Below, piece by piece: positions 1 through 15,000 of a DNA stretch of 64,000 nucleotides. The notes below the pieces were generated by a model, which was given only the letters and a program-made list of their open reading frames with translations, ran no database searches and had not been told where the DNA came from. Source of the stretch: Desmodus rotundus (Eukaryota; Chordata; Mammalia; Chiroptera; Phyllostomidae); NCBI RefSeq assembly GCF_022682495.2, contig NC_071389.1, forward strand, positions 182,203,556-182,267,555. The letters are read 5' to 3'. Every line of letters begins with the position of its first letter. The stretch's first letter is position 1. The position numbers and the translations under genes were made by a program.

Positions 1-21
1 TGTTTTAAAATAAGCACTTGA

Positions 22-1816
<1,795 letters not shown>

Positions 1817-2245
1817 ACTTAGTCCAAAGCCACCGTAATGTCTTTTATTTTATAAGCTTTGTGGGAATATGTTATACCAGAATTAATTTTGCAATATGTC
1901 TCTTTAACAGTGGACCTATGTAATACTTTTATTCGTGTTTAAAAAGGAAGGAATCTGATCAAAGGCAAACCATCTATGTAATTAACCACCAAAAAAGCTT
2001 TCAGGACTTTAAAATGTCAACTGTTTTTCTCCTGTCTAGAAAATGCTCAAATGTTCAAATTAGGAATGACTTAAACATTGTGTTTTGAACATCTAATAGA
2101 TGCTTTTCAAATATTTATATTGCCATATTCTTATTTGAATGCTTTGAATGACTACATCTAATTCTGCACCTATACCTTCTGGTAATGCTTTTTAACCTTC
2201 CTGGAATCCATTTTCTAAAAAATAAAGACATTTTCAGATCTGAGA
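1817..2245 (+). other. METAP2: METAP2 3' UTR (proximal form)
   Basis: AT-rich sequence directly after the METAP2 stop, ending shortly after a canonical AATAAA at 2221-2226. The cleavage site is estimated at about 2240-2260 from usual spacing, not from transcripts. Confidence 0.75.
2221..2226 (+). terminator. METAP2: METAP2 polyadenylation signal AATAAA
   Basis: Canonical hexamer 405 bases after the stop codon, followed by T/G-rich sequence (TCTGTGGTTATAATTTTTTG) within 45 bases. It is the first AATAAA after the stop. Confidence 0.75.
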
Positions 2246-4746
2246 GCTATATTTCAATGTCTGTGGTTATAATTTTTTGCACAGGGAATAACAACTTAAT
2301 GTAGGGAAATGTAGAGCCTTTTATATGATTGTAGTCTTCTACACTGAAACTTTTTTTCCTGACATAGTGGCCAAATAATGTCTATACATATATAAAGTGG
2401 GAGGAGAACTTCATAAATTAATATACAGCTTTATGAATATTTTGTTTTTCTTTTTAGGACCATATTAGTCCTTGTCTTTCATTTTTTCCCTCACATTGGA
2501 AAGATGTATTTGAAATATGACTTAGTAGGAACATGGTACCAACTTGAAACCTTGATTTAGTAAAATTTCAACATTTAGATCATTTGTGCAGTGATACATT
2601 TATCAGGAAACCAAAAAGCTTGCTCAGTAAACCAAAAAGGCATCTGAAACCACAAAACAGGAAAACTTACCATGATTGGGCCTTGTTTTAGTCAGACAAG
2701 TTAAATTTAATTATTAGGCTTTTCATTAGCTGCCTCTGCCTGGTTTGGATTCATAACATTATGGGTGATACTTCAGGAAGTGAGGTTACAGTGACTCATT
2801 ATAGCAGCTAACTGCGTAAGTTGAATGTAAGATGCGTAATACTTGAACTGAGCCCCGCTACCAGTTCTTGAACAAATTGCTTAAATTCTATGTAAATGAT
2901 ATTTGGGGAATGTTCCAACATAATTTCAAAAGTTATGTACCAAAGTAAAGCCATAATTTGTATGTTTAGCACAATAACATTTTTTGCCTCTGGGATGCTG
3001 TTTTGTATTTTAATGTATTTCTCATAGGAAGAGAAACCTGACTTCTGTACTTAGGTCATTTATTACACATTAAAGTGGCTTTCAGAATTGGAACTATAAA
3101 TAAATGTTATCTTGTGGGATAAGCACTCTAGTTTAGCTATATGAGCCATGTTTACTGATGGTGCTAATGTTCAATAACTACCTTTGAATAAGTTCCCTAT
3201 TTTCTGTATGTGGTAGTGGCAGAGCTTACTCGTGTGTTCCTGGACACATTAGAGGGCTTGGGCCTTTCAGCTAGTTCTTCTGTAGTTTTGAGTCCATACC
3301 ATTTTGATGTGCGTTGATCTAATAAAGTTATCTTGAATTCCAAGCTCAATAATTTTAGAATTGACCCTGTGAGTGAAGAATTCTGTAGCTTCATAAGACT
3401 TCTTTAGCAGTAGTGATCTCAAACCATTTATGAGATCCAAGCTCCCTTCCCAGGTAACTGTTGGGAGCAGTGCTATCATTTGTTTGCCCCTGGAATGGCT
3501 GGGAAAGCTGTCACCTAAGAAAAAATTGTATTGTTTATCCACTAGCCATGTATCTTTTGAAATCATTTTGTCATGTTTATAATGATGTACCTTATTGGTA
3601 AACAGTTCTTAGTTTGAATGTTTAATAATAGTGCCTTTAGTAAATTATTTTATAACCAAAATAACCGTTGTTTTTTGTTAGATCAATGTAGCAGAATGTG
3701 GAAGTCCACATTGAGATGTACAGTGAGAAGTCTTAAGTTTCTCTGCATTGTCTAGGTTTTAGTTTTATTTTAATAGGCTTTACTTTTTTAGATCTGGTGT
3801 AGGTTAGTAGCAAAATTGAGCAAGAGTTACCACATACTCCCTTGACCTCACACATACAGCCTTCTACGTAGGTTTTAGTTTTAAGGCATTAAAAAGAGCT
3901 AAGCCACGTTCTTTCTTTCTTATCATATATTACATTGAAATAAGTACTGAAACAAGCAACTATACCATTATAAATAACATAGCTTCCAGAGTTTATTTAA
4001 AATATCCTATTAAAATTAGGTGTTAAAGTGTATAGCAGTTAACCTATCCTTGAGATTAAAAAAGACTATATTCAGGTATCTTGACCATGTAAATCTTTAG
4101 TGAGGTATAATTAACAGTTGAGATAACAACTTGCATAGATATTTAATGAATGATTTTAAACCTTAGCCATTTAACACTCAAGTTGTATTTTTGGCAATAA
4201 ATGATTTGTCTGTACAGTGGTAAATTCTCATTGCACTTCACAATCGGCTGCCCCGGATGACCTGCTCTCTGAAATTGGAAAATTTTCTAATAGATGTCCT
4301 TCTCAAGCTTATACTTACAGATGATCACTGGTGGAGAACAGCATTTAACAGGATATTATCTTTCATTAAGATTTCAACCTGCAAGAAAACTCAATTAAGA
4401 AAAAAAGAAATGATCTAGTGGTTAACACTGACCTAAGATCTTATATAGCTGATCAACATTTGTTAGCGGGTTCTTCTCTTTCTGAAATAAAAGTTAGCAA
4501 CAGTAGGATTTTAAAGAGTTCTAGAAAGATTAGGAAAGAACAAAGAATCATACTGTATTTTTAACAAAAGTGCAAGATGAGGTAATTCTTTTTAAATATG
4601 AGGGCCCAGAGCTTGAATATCTAAAGAGGCTCCTAGTATTCACATAATCGTAGCAAGAGTGAGAAATCAGGCTTTAGTTACTTGGAAAAATGAGATGCAT
4701 GTTGCTCAGCTGCCATTTTTTTAAATCCTGAGGTTGTATTTGGCTT
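2246..4746. other. Convergent intergenic stretch, possibly a longer METAP2 3' UTR
   Basis: No ORF with family resemblance and no recognisable young repeat. Further plus-strand AATAAA hexamers at 3099-3104 and 4196-4201 (the latter followed by TGATTTGTCTGTACAGTGG) could serve longer METAP2 transcripts. Otherwise AT-rich sequence of unknown role. Confidence 0.5.
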
Positions 4747-4887
4747 GAGAGAGGAAGAAAGAAGAAACAGACGTGAGAAACAGCAATCGGTGCCTCCCGC
4801 GTGTGCCCTGACGGGATTGAATCCACAACCTTTTGGTGCACAGGATGATGCTCCAGCCAACCAACTGAGCGATCTGAAACCAGGGTC
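4747..4887 (-). mobile_element. Ves-type SINE, minus orientation
   Basis: Reverse complement shows GGTTTCAGATCGCTCAGTTGG, a GTTG-GAGCATCATCCTGTGC-type head and GGATTCAATCCCGTCAGGGC. It belongs to the group with a GGTTGGAGCATC head. It sits between METAP2 and USP44. Confidence 0.8.
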
Positions 4888-5086
4888 CATCTGCCAATTC
4901 TGAAGTTATTCTCTGCCCTGTAATTTTTTTTTTGCTTCAAGGCTTATTTTTATTCATTTAAGGATCTCAAGATACGTGGTACAAAGGTTTAAGAGATGCA
5001 ATGTTTAGTCATAAAAAACTCATATCCAAGTTAAATTGTGTAACACAATATACTGTTTGGTAAACTCCAGTTTTTGATATGACTGC

Positions 5087-5869
5087 TTTATTTGAATCAG
5101 GACAAACCTATTTGCTGCCAGACAAATCCTCATAAGTCCAAGCCATCATTGTTTTCATGTCCATAGTAATGAAGTCATTTAACATACTATTTATAAAGCT
5201 GCCATTTTCCTTTGTATAGTTTGACTATGCCAAACGAGGAACAATTATTAAGAATAAATTTGTGGAAAAAATTAAGTTCCATTAACAACGTCTTCTGAGC
5301 CCAGTAACACAAAGCTTCAGAAATATCAGAGTGTGATTGATGAGTATTTAGATGATGCCTTGATATTTCTCTTTGAAAGTAGTAGTTTAACTTCCTTCAA
5401 GGGGCAAAGGTAACTGCAATATACAAGTGGCCTGAAATAAATTACTTTTGCAGGGAAAAATTGTTAGTGAAGAAAGTGTCTAATTTTCTATCGAATAAGA
5501 ATTTGTATAGAAAATAGCTGTTGAAGATAAGAAATGTATAAAATGATACCTGAACTTCAGTATAAGATTGCACAAATTCATGATCTGAGCCAATTAAAAC
5601 TAAATATAAAAGGGGTAACACCAGTGTGAGGTAAACACTAAAAAATTAAAACTCCCAAGTACTTGAAAAAAGTTTAGTTACCCACTATAATTGATATACA
5701 TGTATTTATGTTTTATCTTTGTAAAAAGACGTAGTTAGATAGAAAATGTATACACATAGTATGCAATGATTCAGTAAGTAAAAAATAAAAATGAAGCTCA
5801 AAATTTTAAGTCAGCCCTTTGAGAAAAAAAATACATATAAAAATAGCAAGAAGCCCCACTGTCTTTGGA
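5087..5869 (-). other. USP44: USP44 3' UTR (predicted)
   Basis: Minus-strand sequence following the USP44 stop. The first canonical AATAAA on the minus strand occupies 5092-5087 (TTTATT on plus), about 780 bases after the stop; a second lies near 4948-4953. The 3' end is therefore predicted from the signal only. The stretch is AT-rich with no SINE or L1. Confidence 0.55.
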
Positions 5870-6066
5870 TCAGCTAAGCATTTCATTAGAGGTATCAGCT
5901 TCTTCATTAGGAGGTAGGATACCAGACAGCAGTTCTGGAGGCAAGAGTTTAGCATGTCCATTCTTAGTAACTTGCTGGGTATAAAACAAAATATAAGCTT
6001 GGGCCTTGCATACTTCATCCATAGTGCACATGCTTAGCTTGGAATCATTGCAGTGTACCCAGAACC
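5870..6066 (-). CDS. USP44: USP44 last coding exon with stop
   Basis: The acceptor is CACTCTAG ending at 6067. It encodes [20 protein letters not shown], then [12 protein letters not shown], and a short acidic tail ending NEMLS, with TGA at 5872-5870. Asn648/Asp649 complete the catalytic centre. The exon is cut by intervening stops in any single frame read through the intron, so it only shows when spliced. Confidence 0.94.
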
Positions 6067-9000
6067 CTAGAGTGAAGCACAGAAATATACCTTAAGTTTA
6101 TAAAGGAACGTTAGAAATTTCTAGTATAAGTTAAAATATGGATTTAGAAGCAACAGTTTCATTGAGAGTTAACAGCTTTTTTTAAGTTTCTTCAATTATA
6201 GTTGACGTACAATATTATATAAGTTTCAGGTGTACGACATAGTGATCAGACATTTATATGCCTTACAAAGTGACACCATGGTAAATCTAGTACCCATCTG
6301 GCACCATATACAATTACAATATTATTGACTATATTACCTATGCTGTACTTTACATCCCTGTGACCATTTGTATAACTGGCAATTTGTACTTTGTAGTCTT
6401 TCATCTTTTTCATCCATTCCCCCCTCTACCCCAATCCTACGTGGGAGAGAGCAATTTGTTCTCTGTATCTGAGTTTGTTTTATCCCTTTTTTTTTTTTTT
6501 AGATCCCATATGTATTGGTGTAAGTGAAATCATATGGTACTTGTCTTTGTCTTACTTACTTCCTTTAGGATAATACTGTCTAGGTCTATCTGTTGTTGCA
6601 AATGGCAAGTTTTTGTTCTATTTTATGTCTGTGTAATATTCCATTGTATTTATGTACATCTTATCCATTCATTCATCAATGGATACCTAGACTGAGTTAA
6701 GCTATTTTTGAAGAGAAAGTAATTGTCTAGCCAATTCACTTCTTTTAATGAGAGATACAACTTGGTCTGTATTTACTCCAGAATTACCTGCCTTTATCCT
6801 AGAAGTAACTTGAAGTTCCTGATTAGTTCACTTGACAGTATCTTCTTTTTTTCAATTTTTATTGTTATTCAATTACAGTTGTCTGCATTTTCTCCCCATC
6901 GCTCCACCCCAACCTCAGCTGAACCCACCTCCCTCCCCCACGTCCACCCTCCGCCTTGATTTTGTCCATGTGTATCTTTAATTTTTGGTATAGTCTTACC
7001 AGTTAATGCTTTGCTGCTTATCATACTATAAAGCAAAGAGTATGCAACTTACTCTTGGTACTTCACTGCTAAACTACCTTCCTGGATTAACTGGGCTTTT
7101 TGTCCATACCTCTGTTCCTTTTTATGTGTGTGTGTGTGTTGTGAGAAGAAATGGGCATGGGCGGGGGAGGGTGCTCATTCTTTGTTTTACAGTAGGTTGG
7201 GAAAGGGAAAATAAAATATGAAACCTAAATTCAATCACTTCTGACCATGGAGGCAGCAAATTCAAGTGAGTTTTATAACCTGAACTCAAAGTTTGTTCCA
7301 AATGTCTGTGATCCCTCAGTTTATTACATACTCTGTTCTTGAACAAAAAATAAGTGCATTCAACCAGTAAGCAGAGGACCTGCTCTTGGAAATGTGCCTT
7401 TAAGAAAAGATAGCACACTCTTTCTGACATATAATTAATGAGACCATCCTTATTATCCTACCCCTATAGCTCTTAGAAGTCAGAACTACTGCAGTCCCAA
7501 AGAAAAATACCCAATTTTCTGCATAGACCTTCAGTATTTTCTATAAGCAATAATGCAGAAACATTCTTCTTGAAAGAAAACAAAAGGTCAAGTGGCTTTG
7601 CTTATGATAATTTAGCAGCCAATTTAGAAATCATTAGAGCCTAAACTCCAGCTGCCAAGTCTAACCCGAGATAAAGTACTTTCCCCCATCTATACCTCCT
7701 TCAGAATTATAGCAGTAGGCAGTGTAGTGTCCTGAGCCAAATTCTTTCCCATGGTGCATTACTACAGCAGATAAGTCATAGATAAAACATTCTGGTCTGA
7801 GGGATTTCATGGACTCCCTGCAGCAGTAGGGCTCCATGTTTAAGATTTCTTTAAAGTCAACATGAACACCAATCTTCTCTCGGATATTACGTCCTGACCA
7901 TCTGTGAATAAACCAGGGTAAAATCATTAACAAAATTAAGGGAAAATAACCAGGTACTAGGTTCAGATAGTTAAAAAAAAACAAACAAAAAAAACTCCTC
8001 AGAGTATGGAATACAAAGAATAATGTATAATAAATAATATAAACATAAAATCCTTTTAATGCTAAGGTTGGTCATAAAGAATTTAGCCCTGGCCAGGTAG
8101 CTCAGGTGGTTAGAGCATCGTCCTGATATGCCAAGGTTTAGGGTTTGATTCCCAGTCAGGGCACATATAAGAAACAACCAATGAATGCATGAATGGTCCT
8201 TTCTCCCTCTCTGTCAAATCAATAGATAAAATAAATTAAATATATGTAAATATATATATACACACACACAAAGTAAGCATATATATATATATATGCTTAT
8301 ATATATATAAGCATATATATAAGCATATATATAAGCATATATATATATATATATATATATATATGCTTATTTACTAAACAGGCCCAATCAGGTTTTAAAA
8401 TAAATGTTTGCCTTCTGTAATTAGATGATATAGGAAGAATTAACTTTCAGAAAAGAAAATTATGGTCCTATGACATTTTCCGTTTTCTAACATAAATTCA
8501 AAGTACCAAAGGGTTTTAATTTTTTATTGTCTTGTCACACAGCATGAGAAGAGTATCTCAGAAGCTAGAATTTGTTCTTAGGAAATACAGTCCGGACTGT
8601 ACTTAGCCAGGTATGGAGAAGAAGCAGAACTAAACTAAACAGGGCACCTCTAATTTCATAATATAAGAAGAAATAGGAACTGTGCCCCTTCCCTGTGTGT
8701 GAGTGGGCATAACTACCCATTAGTAACAAAAGTCAAATAATGCCCCTGTGCTGTCATTTTCTCAATGTCGCCACGCTTCTCAGTACTGGATCTAGGTTGC
8801 ATGGCAAGCAATGTTTTTGTCACATAAATAGTATGAGCTGGTGCTATGGGGGAAAATAATGTAATAATATATGTAGTTCTTCTAAGAGATTATAATCCAT
8901 TTAGGGTGGAGTTGAACAGAGATAAAAGACAAACTTCAATGAAAATGACAGTATTAAAGTACTAAGTAAAACATGAAGTTAAGACAATAGCAGAGAAGGG

Positions 9001-12000
9001 AGAACGTAATATAGACAGGTTTATGAAGGAAAAATATGAAAATGGGGTGATGGGGTGAGATCAGGGGTGGGAGGTGGGGATGGCTGGGGTGGGAGGGAGT
9101 GGTGAGGGGAACATGGAGACAACTGTACTCGAACAATAATAAAAAAATTTTTTTTAAATGTGAAAATGCTTCTTAGTACAATGTTAAAATGGTATGGAGC
9201 TCAAGTAAGACTTGCACATTATATTATCTACTGGACTAGCAGTCATATCCCAGTCCTTCCTCATGAACTATACAAAAGATGCTATATCCAATGTACCTTT
9301 AACTTTAGTCAAGATGGAAGAGCAAGCCGTGAAATAATGGGACATACTTAACATGAGACATTCCTGTCATTCTCACTTTACCATAAAATTCAAACCTTAT
9401 GTTATTTAATTGTGCTAAATAAACACTTGTAAGCCATCTACATAGAAAATATTCATTCCTATTGATAAATTGGGTACCCAGTTACTTCTGCTGAAATACA
9501 GTAAAATGACAAAGAACAAGATAACAATTTACCCAGAATTCATAATGGTTTTACTTCTGAGGAGAGAGCAAGAGAAAAAGACTAGGAGGTGCACACAGGG
9601 AACTGCTAAGCTGTTGGAAATATTCCTTTTCTTATGTTTCTTCAAAGAGTTTCTGTGTGCCAATCCCATTCTCCCTTTTGTCTTTTATTTACCCTATAGA
9701 CTTTATACACTGGCAAATACAATAGTACTTTTTTAATAGATAAAGGAAAAGATAAATGTGATAAAAGCAGTGTAAACAAAGTCTCTGAATCAGACAAATC
9801 AAGGCATGAAAGATTAAAAATGTTTTGGGCAGAAGATAGAAGGAAATGGAGTCAAATGGATTTATACTAAGGAAATCTTAAAATGCCAGATTAAATAGCA
9901 ATTATGAAGAACAGGAAGTTCTTCAACGGTTTACATTAGCCAATTAATTATCAGTTTAAGTAACAAAAATTTAAATCCTTTTAATTCTGTTTGTCACAGA
10001 ATCTCATTTATGTTCTCACTTCCCAGTGCTCCCTGACCCTTGTTACCTGAACCTGGAATACAGTATTAACCTCCTAACTAATTTTCCCGTTTTTATTCTA
10101 CTTGATTTTACGCACAATGGTAGGTCTCATCTGACGTTTCACTAAACTATTTGTTGTAGCCACCTCCCTATTCCTTCCTCCATATCTTTAATCACGTTGC
10201 TCCTCCTTCTGTCTACACTCCATTCATTCACTTAAATATTTTGGGGCATCTACTATGCACAGAGCTTGTTCCACTGGCAGAAGGAGGGAAATAACTAAAC
10301 TACTAATTGCAGACAGTGGCTTTCGTTATACCCTGTGTTAACAACACAGGGTAATGTGATACCGAGGGCTGGGTGGTGCTACTTTTAAATAGGATGGTCA
10401 GGGAAGTTCTCTCTAAAGAGAAGGCATATGAACTGAGACTTGAATGATATAAATCCCTTATGTCATTAGGTTTGGGGAACATTTAGATATTAGCTAACTT
10501 CCTCCTCCAAGTCTCAGATTAATCAGTTTGTTTATAGTTTGTGATATTTAGTATATCTACTTCATCATTATTTCTGTGCATGTCTTAACCAGAATTTTGT
10601 GAAAAGGATCCTACTTTATATTCCTCAAAGAATATAGAACATTTTAAATTAGAAAGCACTCACACGATGTTTTCCAACTATACCTAACTGAAATAGCTGA
10701 GCACAGTTAACAGTGATTACCTCTGGGAAGTAGGACTGAGAAGAAAGGTGATTTTAATTTGGGCTTTTACTTTACCTTCTGTAATGTCTGAAATATTTAA
10801 AAAAACATACCCCTTTAACTGTTAAAAAATTAAGCCATAGTCTCAATAGTTTTCAAAGCATAGCACATAAAGTACTTCTCACTCCTTAACAGTAAACCCT
10901 CAGATTAACATGGTCATTGCAACGTAAGAAAGCGTATGCTTTGATTAAACAGATTTGCCAACTTATTCCCCTGACTAGATATATTTTTGAAGTTTGTTTT
11001 TGTTTTTAACTGCTTTGAAATTAAACTGCTGTACCTTTGTTCAATTGAGCCAAATACTCTAAGTTATAGATTTAAAAAATGTTACATCTATAATATGCTG
11101 AATATTAAACAATACAAGCAGAAACTTACAAGGAGAATAATATCACTTAGCCAACCAGAATGTGAGGGGGTCTGCTGAATAGCAATGCATTCCACAGGGG
11201 AAGCTAACCAAGTTAGTTACTGAATATGGTGTCCGCTGGTAAAGGCTAGAGACAATGACAGATTTTTCCCCCTTAAAATAAAAGGCAGAAGTAGATGTAA
11301 GTCATCTACTAGCCAAGTGTAGAGTATTAAAATTTAATTCATCAAAAGTGAAGTTCTGAAGCACTGTAAGAGTAAGAAATGGTAAGTGTAAGTGTATAGT
11401 CGGTAGGCAACCGCTACTACTGCTACTAACCTGAATCGTTTGAGATGCAGTCTAAGAATTTGAGGTAGGTGGCAAATCATAAGCTGCTTTTGGGCTTCTG
11501 TGAGTACAACTGGTTTTGAAGAAAACCTCCTACGCTTTGCTGTGATACCAAAGAGAATGAAAATCAAATTTAAGGAAACAAGGAAAAGCTGAGTATCAGC
11601 AATATATTATTATTGTAAACAAATAAATAACATAATATAATCTTGTAAATAAGACTGTAATGCTGTAATATTTTTAAATGCATTTGGCTATGTCAAATAG
11701 GATAAGTTAAAACTCTCCCTAAACAGACTTTAATATACTCTTCCTAAACTCTTAATTTAAAAGTTTCATAGTCAGTTCATTGAATGAAGTTAATTAAGAT
11801 CTTAGAGGGCATGGGTCCTTACTGCCCAGAACACCCCTCCTGAGAAGGCAGGCCTTCGCTAGCTCTGCAGCTGAGGCCTCCCTCAGGGTCTTGCTTTTGC
11901 TATTTTAGCACCAGCTCTTAAATAAGTGGAACTTAGGATTTGTTTTGTTGTCCCCTATGCTTCTCTAGAGGTCTACCTAGTCATTGTGTCCTACAGCTTC

Positions 12001-15000
12001 CGGCTGGAATATCGGCTACCAAAGTTCACTCTTGATGTCCGGGAGCTGTCCTGCAACTTGTACACCAGCTCTGACTGCAGCCATAGCAACACCTGCTTTT
12101 CATGTAGGAGGTAGAATCAGTCCACCATAAAACTGTCCTCTAAGCCGGCTCCACTTGCCACCAGAAACCTTCCTTCAAAGTCTATGCCCCTGAGAACAGG
12201 TATCATCCAGCTGCTGATGAATGTCCTCGACCTATGCGTAGATCATCTCCTAGAACACATGATCCAAGTGTAGCTATACAAGGATGTCAACTCCTTGACT
12301 TACAACTTTAATCATTTGCTTTCATGTATTAAGGCAACTTTTTTAGGCCCTTATTGGTAGACCCAGCAGATATACATAAACATATAAAATCATATTCTGC
12401 ATGCATTCATAATAGTGTTCTACTCCCAGATTTGGTGATGAAAGCATCGAGGACCACTCACATTTATGTCCAAGGGAAAATGTACATCATCATACAAATT
12501 TGATAAAGATTTATGTTTTTCTCTAACCATACAAATCTTAGGCTCCTTATTAACAGTTTATATTAGAAGCACTCAGAAAACAATGTTAGTATATGTTGTT
12601 TTATAAAATCACCAATTGATGTGATATTTCTTCAATGCTAGACCATCCAATGTTTCCTTTACATTACCTTAGAAGTTTAGTATCTAAAGCCCTGGAATCA
12701 TTTTTTTCAGATGTGAAAATTATGGAGAATACCTGAAAATATAAACACTAAAATGCCATGTACACGTTGATAGAGGAGATAAAGACACCACATAAAGACA
12801 CAACAGATCTGATGTGCTTTTATACACCATTCCCCTGAAGGATAATGCTTCCCTTTAACTGAAATGGCTATTTTGTCTCCCAGTGTTGGGTGCCTGTACC
12901 CACCTCCATGAGAGAGTACTGTAGTAGATCTTAATTGTCTACCTATTTCCTCCATTAGTAATGTGAGCACCTTAAAAGTGCCTTACCTCTATCCACAGCA
13001 ACTAGAACAATCACTAGTATAGAAAAAATAGTAGATGCTTTTAAAATAAATCTTTGTTTTTATGAAGCCAATCTCCACAGAAGTTCAGCAGTATATTATT
13101 ATCTATTACATAGATATGTATACACACACATACACACATGTATTATCTATATCAATGTTTTGGTGGGTAGCAAAAAGACTTAAAGCAAACATTTCTTTCA
13201 GTACTAAATAACATGCTTTCCTTTTACTATACCTCTTTGCTATGTAATTCTGCCTCACATATTAAATTTAAACTTTTTAATTTTATGAATCCATTTCCAT
13301 AACTGCAACTTAAGGAATTTTTTCCAGCTTCATTTGTGTTTTTCTTTGCTAATTTCAGAAAAGCAAGGAGAATAGAGAGTCTCTACTTACAGTTACACTG
13401 GTCACATACGTAAATTTTTCCTTCTAAAGCCTCTGTTCCTGTGAATTTGGCCAACATTTCAGTAACCAGGCATGGCTGAGAAACAATATCTTTTCCACTA
13501 CATTGGTATCTTTCAGGAAAGTCCAGTGATAAGTCCCAGAAAGGTTCTATGGTATTTGATTTGTTGTCACAGGCAAGACATGTAACCTGCAAACAAAAAT
13601 ATTAGTTTCAGCTTACAATCTTCCTGTCAAAACATTTACTCCTTTCACTAGAAGTCACTGCCAATAAAAAAGCTTTTCTTTTGAAAATACAATATCAGAA
13701 TTCTGAATAACCTGCTTTGTATTATTTTTAGGCAATTTTTTATTGTAATTTTTCCTTCTAAAACACTGTCATTAAACTAACCATCATACATTGGTGGACT
13801 TTAACTACTAGGAATTCAAAAAGCTCCAAGGACTTTAGTCAACTCTGAATTTAGGTAAAAAAGCAGACAAACTGTGGCTCATTTAATCAGATATACATTA
13901 TATGTGTGTATATATATACTTATATATATGTATCTAATTGAATGTGTTTAGATCATTAGATTTGTAGTTCTTTGCCCTTTTTCCTTCTTCATCTTTCACT
14001 AGTTGATTTTCTTTCCCCAAATCCTTATAACCTGTTAACCATGATACAAGTAAAATACTGTTAGCACATTTTTATATACAGAGTTTTATGTGCAGAGGTA
14101 TATATACAGATTTTGAAGCCCTACCAACTGAACTTCAAAAGCTAGTAATATGACAAATAATGAGGTCATACTCCCACTTAAAGCAAACATTACTACATTA
14201 AAATCCTCATCAAAATGCAGGTTCCAACATAAATAACACTCCTTCTTTATTACAAAATCTTGTATTACAAAATCATAAGCATGTAATTCTGTAACATAAC
14301 AATATCACACTCAAGCATACCATATGACATTTTAGGTGAAATGTTCAAATTAACACTATAAATTATTACACCTATATTATTACCTTACCAACCATACTCA
14401 AGCAGGCATTACTTCTGCCAGACTCTGTACAGGAACCACAAAGAATATGGGCAGTTCTAACAGCTTATATAGGAAATATAGTAATCGGAAAGGGAAAGAA
14501 TAACTACTTGAAAAAGTGAAGAATTCAGCAGGATTTAATGCCAACGAACACTGAAAATATTGAATATAGACAGTATGAAAGACAGTTGATGCTTGAACAA
14601 CATTAGCATCTTCCAATTTGTCCCCTATTGGATTAAACCCTCCTTAGTTCAATCTCTCAGAAAATGAATATAATATGGTTAACTTAAGAAGTTCTGTTTC
14701 CTAACTTCTCCTCCCCACAAAAAAAGCTTTCACACAATAGACATAAAACTACTTTCAATGATTTATGAAGAGCACTGTTAATAAGTGAACTTTTACATGT
14801 TTGTGAAAATGATTTTGACCTCAAAACAGTATTAGGTCCAACACACTAGACAGAGAATGCACATTTTTTAGGCTTCACTGTATGAAGTCCCCACAATGAA
14901 AATGATATTTTAAAAAATCCATACCTGACTAAGAAGTTGTCCATGAAAAATGTTATTCACAACATTCAAAACCTGTTTGATAAGTTTCCTTTGAGAAGTG

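Larger units (their letters stand above)
6067..7695 (-). other. USP44: USP44 intron 5 (last intron)
   Basis: Contains two antisense L1 3'-end fragments (listed separately) and a short (TG)n at about 7123-7141. The remainder has no recognised feature. Confidence 0.8.
7902..11430 (-). other. USP44: USP44 intron 4
   Basis: Holds a Ves-type SINE, an AT minisatellite and an L1 3' end (listed separately), an old repeat at about 10215-10450 of the TTCATTCA...CTACTATGCACAGAGCTTG type, an old L1 3' UTR-like stretch at 10700-10815, and a perfect hairpin at 10329-10353. The rest is AT-rich and unremarkable. Confidence 0.7.

Noticed and set aside
7123..7141. Short TG-repeat and other direct repeats as a possible array
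   Set aside because: Simple microsatellite; no spacer-repeat structure of the CRISPR kind anywhere in the window.
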